NCBI RefSeq assembly: GCF_003721565.1
Contig: NZ_RJJE01000009.1
Location: 558,001-622,000 of the forward strand
Direction of reading: 5' to 3'
Length of the DNA stretch: 64,000 bases
Source: Rufibacter immobilis
GTDB lineage: Bacteria > Bacteroidota > Bacteroidia > Cytophagales > Hymenobacteraceae
The notes under the pieces are model-generated. The model saw only the letters and a program-made list of their open reading frames with translations. It was not told where the DNA came from and made no database searches. Both the position numbers and the translations under genes were made by a program. Below are positions 50,488 through 58,859 of the stretch, piece by piece; position 1 is the stretch's first letter, and the number at the start of each line of letters is the position of its first letter.

Positions 50488-50844
50488 TCAGCCCCCGGTG
50501 GTGTTTCCTATGCTGGGCGGCATGGCGGGCCGCCGAATGGTATCTGGTGCAACCGGCTGCCTGCCGGGCAAAATTTTCTGGCTACGCACGGCCGGCGTCT
50601 GGTTTCCGGGAGAATTGAGATTTCGGTCCTCAATGTTTTTCTTCTGGTTTACCTGGCTCGCCTGCTCATTCATGTCCCTCACTGTGGGGGTAGCTCTGTA
50701 CGTGCGCACCGGCTCAGGAGACTCCAGGGCAGGATTATCTCTTGAAGAGGTACAGCTTACAGCTATTGCCCCGCAGATAGCTATTGTGATTGCATAAGAC
50801 GTTTCGCGCCTCTTTTTCCCAAAACTCCTCCAAAACGTCTGCAT
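50488..50844 (-). CDS. Small lipoprotein of unknown function
   Basis: 118 residues from ATG 50844. The basic N-terminus (GKKRRE) leads to a hydrophobic stretch and lipobox AVSC, then a polar, Pro/Asn/Gln-rich low-complexity tail. The first ~16 codons (MQTFWRSFGKKRRETS) lie inside a hairpin repeat (50798-50839), so that element has supplied the basic part of the signal peptide. A TTG at 50853 right after the upstream stop is an alternative start. It is the last gene of a two-gene unit. Confidence 0.65.
   Translation of the reverse strand: MQTFWRSFGKKRRETSYAITIAICGAIAVSCTSSRDNPALESPEPVRTYRATPTVRDMNEQASQVNQKKNIEDRNLNSPGNQTPAVRSQKILPGRQPVAPDTIRRPAMPPSIGNTTGG
50798..50839. repeat. Hairpin repeat copy 25, inside a coding region
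   Basis: GACGTTTCGCGCCTC-TTTTTCCCAAAA-CTCCTCCAAAACGTC: outer arms GACGTTT / AAACGTC pair, inner arms are decayed. It encodes the N-terminus of the lipoprotein at 50488-50844. Confidence 0.68.
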
Positions 50845-50853
50845 GGCTACCAA

Positions 50854-51159
50854 TTAACGTGCGTTGCTTTGACTTAGATCTTCGTCCTCCAACTCCTGCA
50901 CGGCTTTGTAGCCTACAGGCGTCAGGCGTAGCCCAGCCGGATCTGGAGTGGCATAGCCCTGGTTGCGCAAATGTTCCTCGGCGCGTTTCTGCACGTCTTT
51001 ATAATGGTACTTCTCATCTTCCTGGTGCAGAAACGGATAAATATCCGTCCAGGCCAATACCTCTTCTGCCTGGATACCTTTGGCTTTGAAAGCTTTTAAT
51101 ATGAGGTAGCCGGTGTTTTCAATATTCTCGCTGTTGGAGCTCAGGTTCTCTAAATCCAT
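50854..51159 (-). CDS. Small hypothetical protein
   Basis: 101 residues, acidic, no signal peptide. A short helical N-terminus is followed by ILKAFKAKGIQAEEVLAWTD and YKDVQKRAEEHLRNQGYATP, then LRLTPVGYKAVQELE, which resembles a small winged-helix module, perhaps DNA-binding. The lipoprotein gene follows within ten bases. Family not recognised. Confidence 0.6.
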   Translation of the reverse strand: MDLENLSSNSENIENTGYLILKAFKAKGIQAEEVLAWTDIYPFLHQEDEKYHYKDVQKRAEEHLRNQGYATPDPAGLRLTPVGYKAVQELEDEDLSQSNAR

Positions 51160-51222
51160 AGTTCATGTGTTAAGGTCTGTGTCTGTACAGTACGTTAACC
51201 CTTTCCCAAAGGATTTAGCCGC

Positions 51223-52047
51223 TTAATACCGCTGAATACGGGCCAAAATGCCGTCCCAGAGGTGCAGGCGCATGCGCTGGCAAGCAATGGCTTCCTCCAG
51301 GCACTCTGCCCATTTAAGCTGGTCATCGCCGCACAGTTCAGACACCATTTGCATGGCCAGCGGTGAGTGCACCTCATCATCTAACTGAATGTGGCGGTCC
51401 ATGTAGAATTGGAACGTGTCCAGGGTGCCGGGGTAGCGGCGGTTCATGTCGCCAATGAGGCAACGGAACATGTCTGGGATCACGTCTTCGCGCCCAAAGG
51501 TGAAGGCGGCGGCAATGCGGTGCGCCTGCCCGCTCTGGATAATCTGGAAGGTATGCTTCACAAAGTCTTTGGTGTGCCCGGGTACCGGCAGGTTTTCCAG
51601 CTGGGTGAATACCGCTTTGCCCTGGTGAAGCCCGGCCATAAATTCATGGATGAGACGGGTATCTGCCCCACACTCTTCCATAGCCCGCACATAGAGCTCA
51701 AAATGGCTGATGGGGTTGCCCTCCGGGTCTACGTCTGTTTCTTCTTCCAGCACAATCTCATTGATAAGGCGGCGGCTGGAGGGATTGCCGTGCGGAGTCC
51801 AGGGCACATCTACGCAGGTAAGGTGGCGTTGCAGGCTCTTGAGCAGGCTCATGAAATCCCAAACGGCAAAAATATGGTGCTCCATGAAAACCCGAAGATC
51901 GGCCAGGTCATAGATAGATTCATAGAGCGGGTGCTGCATCAGTGCCTCGCGGTGGGGCCGTAACTCCCGCTGCAGCCAATTGATTCTTTCTTGGTTAATA
52001 TGGTGCAGCGAAGGCAAATATCCAGTTTTCTCAGAGGTTATAGGCAT
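51223..52047 (-). CDS. DUF3050 protein (heme-oxygenase-like fold)
   Basis: 274 residues from ATG 52047 (MPITSEKTGYLPS); an ATG 33 bases upstream gives an unlikely hydrophobic extension. It is all-helical with FMEHHIFAVWDFMSLLKSLQ, NEIVLEEETDVD, SHFELYVRAMEE and HIQLDDEVHSPLA. These Glu/His/Asp clusters fit the heme-oxygenase-like helical bundle, whose members include di-iron oxidases; the motif spacing would allow a di-metal site, but this is inference. Function unknown. Confidence 0.75.
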   Translation of the reverse strand: MPITSEKTGYLPSLHHINQERINWLQRELRPHREALMQHPLYESIYDLADLRVFMEHHIFAVWDFMSLLKSLQRHLTCVDVPWTPHGNPSSRRLINEIVLEEETDVDPEGNPISHFELYVRAMEECGADTRLIHEFMAGLHQGKAVFTQLENLPVPGHTKDFVKHTFQIIQSGQAHRIAAAFTFGREDVIPDMFRCLIGDMNRRYPGTLDTFQFYMDRHIQLDDEVHSPLAMQMVSELCGDDQLKWAECLEEAIACQRMRLHLWDGILARIQRY

Positions 52048-52457
52048 AAGAGTATGAATAAGATAAAGAAAGAGATACACCAGGCGGCAGAATCACTTAT
52101 GCCAGCCTCCCAACGCTTCTTCTTCGCAGACCTATTTCTTTTAGGTAAAGATACGTCGTGAACCGCTCATTACGCAAAAAGCCTTACAGAGTTTTGGTAT
52201 TATTTTACCACATATGACACAAATAAGACTGCCCTCTCCGGCACCCAATCCTAGCAGCCAGATGCATCACCTAAAGATGATAAAACCGCTCTTCTGACCA
52301 TGGTGCGGGCATTTGGCAAAACCTATGGCCTTTCTTGCCTGGTCAGTTCCGGAACTTAGTAAATGCGCTTTCTGTTTACTCATCTAAGAAAATAACCGTA
52401 ACTGGTTGGGCAAAAGGCATTTTTATGAAAAAACATAAAATAACCTGAGAAAAACCT
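52048..52457. other. Intergenic region, nothing convincing
   Basis: The 410 bases between the DUF3050 gene and the typA promoter show no coding frame, RNA fold or hairpin repeat that I can support. An imperfect -7-like TATCTTTA for the minus strand occurs at 52147-52154. Confidence 0.5.
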
Positions 52458-52465
52458 TACCTTTG
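52458..52465 (+). promoter_or_regulatory. Promoter -7 box of typA
   Basis: TACCTTTG, 21 bases upstream of ATG 52487; it excludes the upstream TTG at 52463 as start. Confidence 0.6.
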
Positions 52466-52486
52466 CGGCCTGTAAAAATCCTCTTA

Positions 52487-54286
52487 ATGCAAAGTATCCG
52501 CAACATCGCGATTATTGCCCACGTGGACCACGGTAAAACCACGCTGGTAGACAAGATCATCCACGCCTCAAAAATTTTTGACGCACACCAACAGTTCGAC
52601 GACCTGATCCTGGACAATAATGACCTGGAGCGGGAACGCGGCATCACCATCGTTTCCAAAAACGTATCGGTTCGTTACAAAGATGTGAAAATCAACATCA
52701 TTGACACGCCTGGTCACGCCGACTTTGGAGGTGAGGTAGAGCGCGTTTTGAAAATGGCCGACGGCGTTCTTTTGTTGGTAGACGCCTTTGAAGGCCCTAT
52801 GCCCCAGACTCGTTTCGTGTTGGGCAAAGCTATCTCGTTAGGTCTTAAGCCTATTGTGGTAGTAAACAAAGTAGACAAGGAAAACTGCCGTCCGGACGAA
52901 GTACACGAAATGGTATTCGACCTGATGTTCAACCTGGACGCCACCGAAGACCAATTAGACTTCGTGACTATCTACGGTTCCAGCAAAAACGGCTGGATGA
53001 GCACCGACTGGCAGAAACCAACCGATAACATCACGCCTCTTCTGGATGCGATCATTGAGGTGATTCCTCCGGCCCCTTCAGAAGAAGGAACACCGCAGAT
53101 GCAGATCACTTCTCTGGACTACTCTTCTTTCGTGGGCCGTATCGCCATTGGACGTGTGAAGCGTGGTACTTTAGTGGAAGGTGCCAACATGAGCCTTTGC
53201 AAACGCGACGGTTCTATCAAGAAAGTAAAAATCAAAGAACTTCAGGTATTTGAAGGCCTGGGCCGCGTGAAAGTGGAGTCCGTATCGGCTGGCGAAATTT
53301 GTGCGGTAACTGGTATTGAAGGTTTTGAGATTGGCGATACCCTCGCTGACTTCGAGAACCCAGAGCCGTTGGCGCGCATCGCCATTGATGAGCCTACCAT
53401 GAACATGTTGTTCACCATCAACAACTCTCCTTTCTTCGGGAAAGAGGGCAAGTTTGTAACGTCTCGTCACCTGCGTGACCGTCTGTACAAAGAGATGGAG
53501 AAAAACCTGGCCCTGCGCGTAGACGAAACCGACAAAGAAGACACCTTCCTAGTGTACGGACGCGGTATTCTTCACTTGTCTGTCCTGATTGAAACCATGC
53601 GCCGCGAAGGCTATGAGTTGCAGGTAGGTCAGCCGCAGGTAATCTTCAAAGAAGAGAACGGCCAGAAAATGGAGCCGATGGAGCACTTAGTAGTAGACGT
53701 TCCTGAGGAATCTGCGGGTAAAGTGATTGAACTGGTAACCCAGCGTAAAGGTGACCTGTTGATCATGGAGCCGAAAGGCGACTTACAGCACTTAGAGTTC
53801 AACATTCCGTCACGCGGTTTGATTGGTCTGCGTAACAACGTATTGACCGCTACTGCCGGTGAAGCCATTATGAACCACCGCTTTGTGGCCTATGAGCCTT
53901 TCAAAGGCGCTATACCGGGTCGTATCAACGGTTCTTTGATCGCGATGGAGACGGGTCCAGGCACTGCTTATTCCATTGACAAACTGCAAGACAGAGGCGT
54001 GTTCTTTGTGGAGCCGGGCGAAGATGTGTACATGGGTATGGTGATTGGCGAGCACTCTCGTCAGAATGACCTTACTGTGAACATCCAGAAAGGAAAGCAG
54101 CTGACCAACATGCGTGCTTCCGGTTCTGACAACAACGTGAAGATTGTTCCTAAGAAACAGTTCTCTCTGGAAGAGGCCATGGAATACATCCAGAAAGATG
54201 AATTGCTGGAGATTACTCCTAAGAGCATCAGAATGCGGAAAATCTACTTAGATGAGAACGAGCGCAAGCGCTACGGGAACAACTAA
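52487..54286 (+). CDS. typA: Translational GTPase TypA/BipA
   Basis: 599 residues from ATG 52487 ([20 protein letters not shown]). G1 AHVDHGKT (11-18), RERGITI (switch I), [12 protein letters not shown] (G3) and NKVD (G4) are intact, followed by domains II, III, V and the BipA-specific C-terminal domain. It is a ribosome-associated GTPase needed for large-subunit assembly and stress or cold growth. Codon use is strongly biased, as for atpD. A hairpin terminator follows. Confidence 0.96.
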   Translation: MQSIRNIAIIAHVDHGKTTLVDKIIHASKIFDAHQQFDDLILDNNDLERERGITIVSKNVSVRYKDVKINIIDTPGHADFGGEVERVLKMADGVLLLVDAFEGPMPQTRFVLGKAISLGLKPIVVVNKVDKENCRPDEVHEMVFDLMFNLDATEDQLDFVTIYGSSKNGWMSTDWQKPTDNITPLLDAIIEVIPPAPSEEGTPQMQITSLDYSSFVGRIAIGRVKRGTLVEGANMSLCKRDGSIKKVKIKELQVFEGLGRVKVESVSAGEICAVTGIEGFEIGDTLADFENPEPLARIAIDEPTMNMLFTINNSPFFGKEGKFVTSRHLRDRLYKEMEKNLALRVDETDKEDTFLVYGRGILHLSVLIETMRREGYELQVGQPQVIFKEENGQKMEPMEHLVVDVPEESAGKVIELVTQRKGDLLIMEPKGDLQHLEFNIPSRGLIGLRNNVLTATAGEAIMNHRFVAYEPFKGAIPGRINGSLIAMETGPGTAYSIDKLQDRGVFFVEPGEDVYMGMVIGEHSRQNDLTVNIQKGKQLTNMRASGSDNNVKIVPKKQFSLEEAMEYIQKDELLEITPKSIRMRKIYLDENERKRYGNN

Positions 54287-54309
54287 GGAGCAACATTCTC
54301 CGCTATAAT

Positions 54310-54344
54310 AAAAGGCCTTGCTGTTTCTGCAGCAAGGCCTTTTT
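54310..54344 (+). terminator. Terminator of typA
   Basis: Stem AAAAGGCCTTGCTG / CAGCAAGGCCTTTTT with a small loop. Confidence 0.85.
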
Positions 54345-54370
54345 GTTGTACAACTATGAAACTGCAACGG

Positions 54371-54412
54371 TGCGTTTAGGGGCTTTTTTTTCAAAAACTG
54401 GCCCTAAACGCA
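54371..54412. repeat. Hairpin repeat copy 26
   Basis: Arms TGCGTTTAGGGGC / GGCCCTAAACGCA around TTTTTTTTCAAAAACT; it ends two bases before the stop of the minus-strand oxidoreductase. Confidence 0.88.
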
Positions 54413-54414
54413 CC

Positions 54415-55488
54415 TTAACTGAGTCTGACTCTTCGTTTCTCCTGGCTGCTCTGCATGATCAACTCAATCACTTTGATCACATCCCGGGCTTGTTCTGGTT
54501 TCACTTCCAGGTCTGCTTGTCCGGTGATGGCGGCGTACACGTTGTCATAGAAACCGCGGTAATGCCCGGTTTCACTTTCTACCTTCCCCATAAAGTGCAA
54601 TCCCTGATGCTCTGTGTTCAGGTGCCCCCAAATGGTCTCGGGCTCCACGCCCCAGTTGGACGTGAGATGCGGAAGCGCTCCCTCATTCAAGGCTTTCTCC
54701 TGCACATCCAGTCCGTATTTCAGAAAGGAACCACGGTCACCGTGCAGGGTGTAGCGGGGGCTCAATTCCCGCACCAGTAACCCCGCCGACAGGTTCACTT
54801 GCAGGCGCTCATAGTACAGTGTCGCCTCAAATTTATCGGCCACGGGGCTGGCGGGCCGCTGGATGCAGACCTCTGCGGAGATTTCCTTCGGAAGCCCGAA
54901 CAAGACGAGCGCCTGGTCAATGAGGTGCGAACCCAGATCATAGACAATCCCGGCGCCCGGTCCCTCCTGCTCTTTCCAGGTATTGCCCTTCAGCAGAGGC
55001 CTGAACCGGTCAAAATGGGCTTTGTACTCCACTAGATTCCCGAGCACCCCACTTTGGATTACCTTCCGTACCGTTTTAAAATCACTGTCCAAACGGCGAT
55101 TCTGGTAGACAGTAAGCAGTTTCTGTTGCTGTTGGGCCAATTGGATCAGTTCATCGGCCTCAGCGGTGGTGGCGGTAAAGGGCTTTTCCACTACCACGTG
55201 CTTTCCGGCCAGCAGGGCCTGCTTGGCCAGCGGAAAGTGTGAGGTGTTGGGCGTAGCCACTACCACCAGGTCAATAGCAGGGTCATGGATGAGCTCATCT
55301 GCTTGGCTGGTGATTCTGGCCTCTGGGTACCGGCTGCGGGCGAGCCGAATCTTTTCTTCCTTGGTTTCCCTGATGCAGACCAGTTCCAGCCCCTCCACCA
55401 CGTGGATGAAAGGTGCATGGAAAATCTGCCCGGCCATGCCAAACCCAATAAGCCCTACTTTTATCTTTTTCTGTTCTTCGGTGGCCAT
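54415..55488 (-). CDS. Gfo/Idh/MocA-family oxidoreductase
   Basis: 357 residues. A Rossmann domain (VGLIGFGMAGQIFHAPF, ~11-27) and VVEKPFTATTAEADELI, typical of the family, then the C-terminal alpha/beta domain with AGIVYDLGSHLIDQALVLFG (His of the active site). Members oxidise or reduce sugars and inositols with NAD(P). The substrate is unknown and no sugar genes lie nearby. Confidence 0.9.
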   Translation of the reverse strand: MATEEQKKIKVGLIGFGMAGQIFHAPFIHVVEGLELVCIRETKEEKIRLARSRYPEARITSQADELIHDPAIDLVVVATPNTSHFPLAKQALLAGKHVVVEKPFTATTAEADELIQLAQQQQKLLTVYQNRRLDSDFKTVRKVIQSGVLGNLVEYKAHFDRFRPLLKGNTWKEQEGPGAGIVYDLGSHLIDQALVLFGLPKEISAEVCIQRPASPVADKFEATLYYERLQVNLSAGLLVRELSPRYTLHGDRGSFLKYGLDVQEKALNEGALPHLTSNWGVEPETIWGHLNTEHQGLHFMGKVESETGHYRGFYDNVYAAITGQADLEVKPEQARDVIKVIELIMQSSQEKRRVRLS

Positions 55489-55792
55489 TCCTTTTTTGTT
55501 TACTACTCCTTTATGCGTATTCCTCCCAGAGGAATTCCTTTATTCTCCTAAGGTACTGCTACAGATTTAGAAATAGCAGCAGGCAATGGCAATATGATAG
55601 ATTCACCAACCAAATAGAGCCGTAGTACACCTGCGGGGCTTCCTGCCTTTGGCTATTTACTCTTAGGAATATTCCAATTTCACCCGCACTTATCAACCTT
55701 GCTTCTGATTCATTTACAGAGAATTAAAACCATCATTTCTCCGGAAACGTAAAATACTTTGTATAAAAGGCCAGAGTATTGATTTTAATCTC
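55489..55792. other. Intergenic region before the cold-shock gene
   Basis: About 300 bases without a coding frame or repeat that I can support, apart from the promoter just after it. Confidence 0.5.
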
Positions 55793-55800
55793 TACATTTG
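55793..55800 (+). promoter_or_regulatory. Promoter -7 box of the cold-shock gene
   Basis: TACATTTG, 23 bases upstream of the ATG. A second near-match (TACTTTG) occurs at 55755-55761, which would give a longer leader. Confidence 0.5.
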
Positions 55801-55823
55801 TTTAGTATTTATCATCACTATTA

Positions 55824-56015
55824 ATGAAAAACGGTAAAGTAAAATTCTTTAACGATTCCAAAGGATTTGGTTTCATTAAAGACGCAGAATCAAACGAAGA
55901 GTATTTCGTACACGTGTCTAACCTTGTGGACGAAATCAGAGAAAATGACGAAGTAACTTTTGAGCTGAAAGAAGGCCGCAAAGGTTTGAACGCTGTAAAT
56001 GTGAAACTTGCGTAA
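55824..56015 (+). CDS. Cold-shock domain protein
   Basis: 63 residues, the CspA-type OB fold: NGKVKFFNDSKGFGFI (RNP1) and EYFVHVSNLV (RNP2), ending NAVNVKLA. It binds single-stranded RNA/DNA as an RNA chaperone. It is monocistronic, AT-richer than its neighbours, with a strong terminator directly after. Confidence 0.95.
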   Translation: MKNGKVKFFNDSKGFGFIKDAESNEEYFVHVSNLVDEIRENDEVTFELKEGRKGLNAVNVKLA

Positions 56016-56039
56016 GTTTTAATATACATCAGTCCTCCG

Positions 56040-56070
56040 AAAGGGTCCTGCACGAGCAGGACCCTTTTTT
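56040..56070 (+). terminator. Terminator of the cold-shock gene
   Basis: Stem AAAGGGTCCTGC / GCAGGACCCTTT with loop ACGA and a T6 run. Confidence 0.88.
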
Positions 56071-56102
56071 GTTACCCTAAGGCTACCTATCTGCGCCAGA
56101 AA

Positions 56103-56142
56103 GCGTTTAGGGGCTCTTTTTCTAAAAACAGCCCCTAAACGC
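56103..56142. repeat. Hairpin repeat copy 27 (archetype)
   Basis: Arms GCGTTTAGGGGCT / AGCCCCTAAACGC are perfect around CTTTTTCTAAAAAC; one base different from copy 1. Confidence 0.92.
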
Positions 56143-56248
56143 CTTTGGGGTAAATGCGCTATTGAGTAGATTACACCAAGAAGAACAGGGAAACCGGAAC
56201 CAGCCAAACTCTTGCCCTATCACTCCAGTAGATTCATTTTTGAGACAC

Positions 56249-57154
56249 ATGCTTTTCACCCCAGTAAGCGCCAGATACTTTCTTCTGGCAGCCCTTAGCT
56301 TCAATTTGTTTGCCTGCTCACCGGCCGAACCGAAGGCGGAAATCACTTCTACTCCCCAGTCGCGCCCCCAGGAACAAACCCCACCAACAGATACAACCCA
56401 GGATTTGGATGCTCCGGCCGTGTTGGCTACCCCACCAGCAGACACGGCACCGGCTAGCGCAGCCACTATTCTGGCCCGCCAACAGGTTCCTATTCTGTGC
56501 TATCATCAAATTAGGGAATGGACGCCCAGAGACGGAAAAGTAGGCAAAGACTATATTGTCAAACCCCAGGAGTTCAGGGCGCAGATGAAGATGCTCGCCG
56601 ACAGCGGCTACCACACCATCCTGCCCCACCAGCTCCAGGACTACCTCACCAAAGGCACGCCCCTGCCCCCCAACCCCATCATGCTCACCTTTGATGACAC
56701 CAAACTGGACCAGTACACCGTGGCCAAACCCGAACTGGACAAATATGGCTTCAAAGGCGTGTTCTTCATCATGACCGTTTCCATTGGCAGGCCCAACTAC
56801 ATGACCAAAGCCCAGATCAAGGAACTCTCTGACAAAGGCCACGTGATTGGCTCCCACACCTATGACCACCACAACGTAAAGAAGTACGAGGCCAAAGACT
56901 GGGTCACCCAGATTGAGAAACCCACCAAACAGCTGGAGGCCATCACCGGCAAACCGGTGGAATACTTTGCGTACCCCTTCGGGCTTTGGCGGCCCGAGGC
57001 TATTCCGGAACTACAGAAACGTGGGTTTAAAGCCGCCTATATCTTAGCCACCAAACGCGACCCGCAAGACCCATTGTTCACCATCAGGCGCATTATTGCC
57101 AGCGGCTACTGGAGTACCAAAGGTCTGTATAACAGTATTCAGAATAGTTTTTAA
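56249..57154 (+). CDS. Polysaccharide deacetylase lipoprotein
   Basis: 301 residues from ATG 56249, chosen for its signal peptide with lipobox LFAC. A Pro/Thr-rich linker (~25-75) is followed by a NodB-homology domain (~85-290): VPILCYHQI, MLTFDDT (metal Asp pair), GSHTYDHH (metal His) and YFAYPFGLW. It removes N- or O-acetyl groups from a cell-surface or peptidoglycan glycan in the envelope. The in-frame extension upstream to 56162 has no signal-peptide character. Confidence 0.88.
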   Translation: MLFTPVSARYFLLAALSFNLFACSPAEPKAEITSTPQSRPQEQTPPTDTTQDLDAPAVLATPPADTAPASAATILARQQVPILCYHQIREWTPRDGKVGKDYIVKPQEFRAQMKMLADSGYHTILPHQLQDYLTKGTPLPPNPIMLTFDDTKLDQYTVAKPELDKYGFKGVFFIMTVSIGRPNYMTKAQIKELSDKGHVIGSHTYDHHNVKKYEAKDWVTQIEKPTKQLEAITGKPVEYFAYPFGLWRPEAIPELQKRGFKAAYILATKRDPQDPLFTIRRIIASGYWSTKGLYNSIQNSF

Positions 57155-57184
57155 CCTTTAGTAGAAACCGGTAAAGAAAACCTT

Positions 57185-57928
57185 ATGCGAACTTCAGCCT
57201 GGTGGTGCCTTCTCTTCCTCTGTCTTTGTGCGTGTGACCAGGAGGAAGTTAATCCAAGTGACCTAGAAAGTGGGCTTGTCGCCTATTATCCCTTCAATGC
57301 TTCTACCCATGATGAAAGCGGGAACAACTACCATCTCACAGCACATAACACCACCTTTACCCAAGACTATTCCCTAAAGGAAAACAAGGCCATTAGTTTG
57401 AATGGTCAGACTGCTGGTTTAGATGTACCTGGGTTAGTAAAAGCCTCCAAGTTAACCCACTTCACCATCTCCCTTTGGGCAAAACCAACCCTTGTACTAA
57501 ACAAGACCTTTTGCCTGCTTTCTCTCTTTGGCCAGGGAGGCATCAACATGGATGTAAACGCCACGGAAGCAGGTATGCTGTCTGCCAATAGACTTTATGT
57601 GCCCATGAGCGAAGGTTTCGGGATTAAACCCTTGAGCCAGCTGATCAGCGCACCTGCCCCTGGTACATGGGTACATCTGGTAATGGGCCAAAGCGATGAA
57701 GAAACCTTCTTGTATGCCAATGGTGTCAAAATCAAATCTATCGCCTCTACCCAGGTACCCCTTTCCCTAGAAACCGGCGGCACAATAGGGTATAGGATAA
57801 TAAATGCCGGTAACCCTGAGCTAGAACGTCAAGAAGATTTCTTTAACGGAGTTCTAGACAACCTCAGGATATATAACAGGTCCCTGAGTTCAAAGGAGAT
57901 TGACTACTTGTTTTCTAGGAAAGATTAG
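57185..57928 (+). CDS. LamG-domain lipoprotein
   Basis: 247 residues; signal peptide with lipobox LCAC. Residues ~30-240 form a concanavalin-like LamG/Laminin_G_3 domain: LVAYYPFNASTHDESGNNYH at its start, FTISLWAKP, and a C-terminal FFNGVLDNLRIYNRSLSSKE. Such domains bind glycans or proteins at the surface. It lies 30 bases after the deacetylase and may be co-transcribed. Confidence 0.85.
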   Translation: MRTSAWWCLLFLCLCACDQEEVNPSDLESGLVAYYPFNASTHDESGNNYHLTAHNTTFTQDYSLKENKAISLNGQTAGLDVPGLVKASKLTHFTISLWAKPTLVLNKTFCLLSLFGQGGINMDVNATEAGMLSANRLYVPMSEGFGIKPLSQLISAPAPGTWVHLVMGQSDEETFLYANGVKIKSIASTQVPLSLETGGTIGYRIINAGNPELERQEDFFNGVLDNLRIYNRSLSSKEIDYLFSRKD

Positions 57929-58044
57929 CGCGTTAATTAAATCAACTATTATGAATTAGAAATGGGTTGAAAGCTGCCTTGATTGATGTTTCCAGGAGTC
58001 ACTAAAGGCAAAGGGACTTTACTCAACCGCTTCTAGTTTGATTC

Positions 58045-58098
58045 CAGCGTTGCCATTAGCGGTTGTTTTCTATAAAATAGCCGCTAATGGCAACGCTG
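58045..58098. repeat. Hairpin repeat copy 28 (divergent arm sequence)
   Basis: Arms CAGCGTTGCCATTAGCGG (58045-58062) and its exact complement (58081-58098) around TTGTTTTCTATAAAATAG. The arms differ from the common family but keep full pairing. It is the only feature in the 57929-58178 gap. Confidence 0.8.
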
Positions 58099-58178
58099 AT
58101 TGTATGGGTTGACCGCCTGGTAAAAACCGAAGCTCTCCAAAATCAGTACATCTAGTTTCACCTAGACACCACGTACCC

Positions 58179-58717
58179 ATGGATAGCATCAACCAAAACC
58201 AACCCGAGAAAAACCACCAGGACCTGCAGGGCAGGAGGCCGCCCAGAAAATGAAGGAACTGGCCCAGAACGCCGAAAGCTGCTTTTTCTGCACCCATATC
58301 ACCAGCGGGCAACCCATCACCTCCAGACCCATGGCGGTGCTCAAGGCAGATGACGCCGGTCATTTCTGGTTCCTCACTTCAGATGACTCACACAAAGTGG
58401 AGGAGCTGCGGCAAGACCCGTTTGTGCAGCTGTTTTTCCAGGGCTCCAAGTACTCAGACTTTCTGACCGTACACGGCACCGCGCAGATCAGTAAAGACAA
58501 AGCCAAGATCAAGGAACTCTGGAACCCCATGCTCAAAACCTGGTTCACCCAAGGCGAAGATGACCCGCGCATTACCGTGTTACAGGTAGTACCCACCGGC
58601 GGTTATTACTGGGACAACAAACACGGCAACGCCATCGCGTTTATGAAACAAGCCGTGGGTGCAGCTGTGGGAGTTACCCTGGATGATTCCATTGAGGGAA
58701 ATTTGAATGTGAAATAA
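58179..58717 (+). pseudogene. Pyridoxamine-phosphate-oxidase-family protein, frameshifted
   Basis: The intact part (58250-58717, 155 codons) encodes a general-stress-protein-26-like flavin-binding split barrel: ESCFFCTHITSGQPITSRPM, HFWFLTSDDSHKVEEL and VQLFFQGSKYSDFLTVHGTA. ATG 58179 opens another frame (MDSINQNQPEKNHQDLQ) that matches the family N-terminus as I remember it and then joins the second frame at QEAAQKMKELA with one base missing at 58230-58231. Either a true one-base deletion or a sequencing error. A shortened protein from ATG 58250 could still be made. Confidence 0.7.
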
Positions 58718-58731
58718 GCTTATAGCCTGCT

Positions 58732-58799
58732 CATACAACCGCGCCGCGTTTAGAGCCTGTTTTTCAAAAAACAGGCTCTAAACGCGGCGCGGTTGTATG
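58732..58799. repeat. Hairpin repeat copy 29 (longest perfect arms)
   Basis: 33-base perfectly complementary arms (58732-58764, 58767-58799) with loop CA; the core GTTTAGAGCCTG/CAGGCTCTAAAC is extended outward by CATACAACCGCGCCGC and its complement. It lies between the convergent PNPOx-family gene and metZ. Confidence 0.92.
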
Positions 58800-58859
58800 C
58801 TGGCAACAATGTTAATTTGTAACCGTCCCTTTCAAAGGAGATGAAAGGCACAAGGGCAA

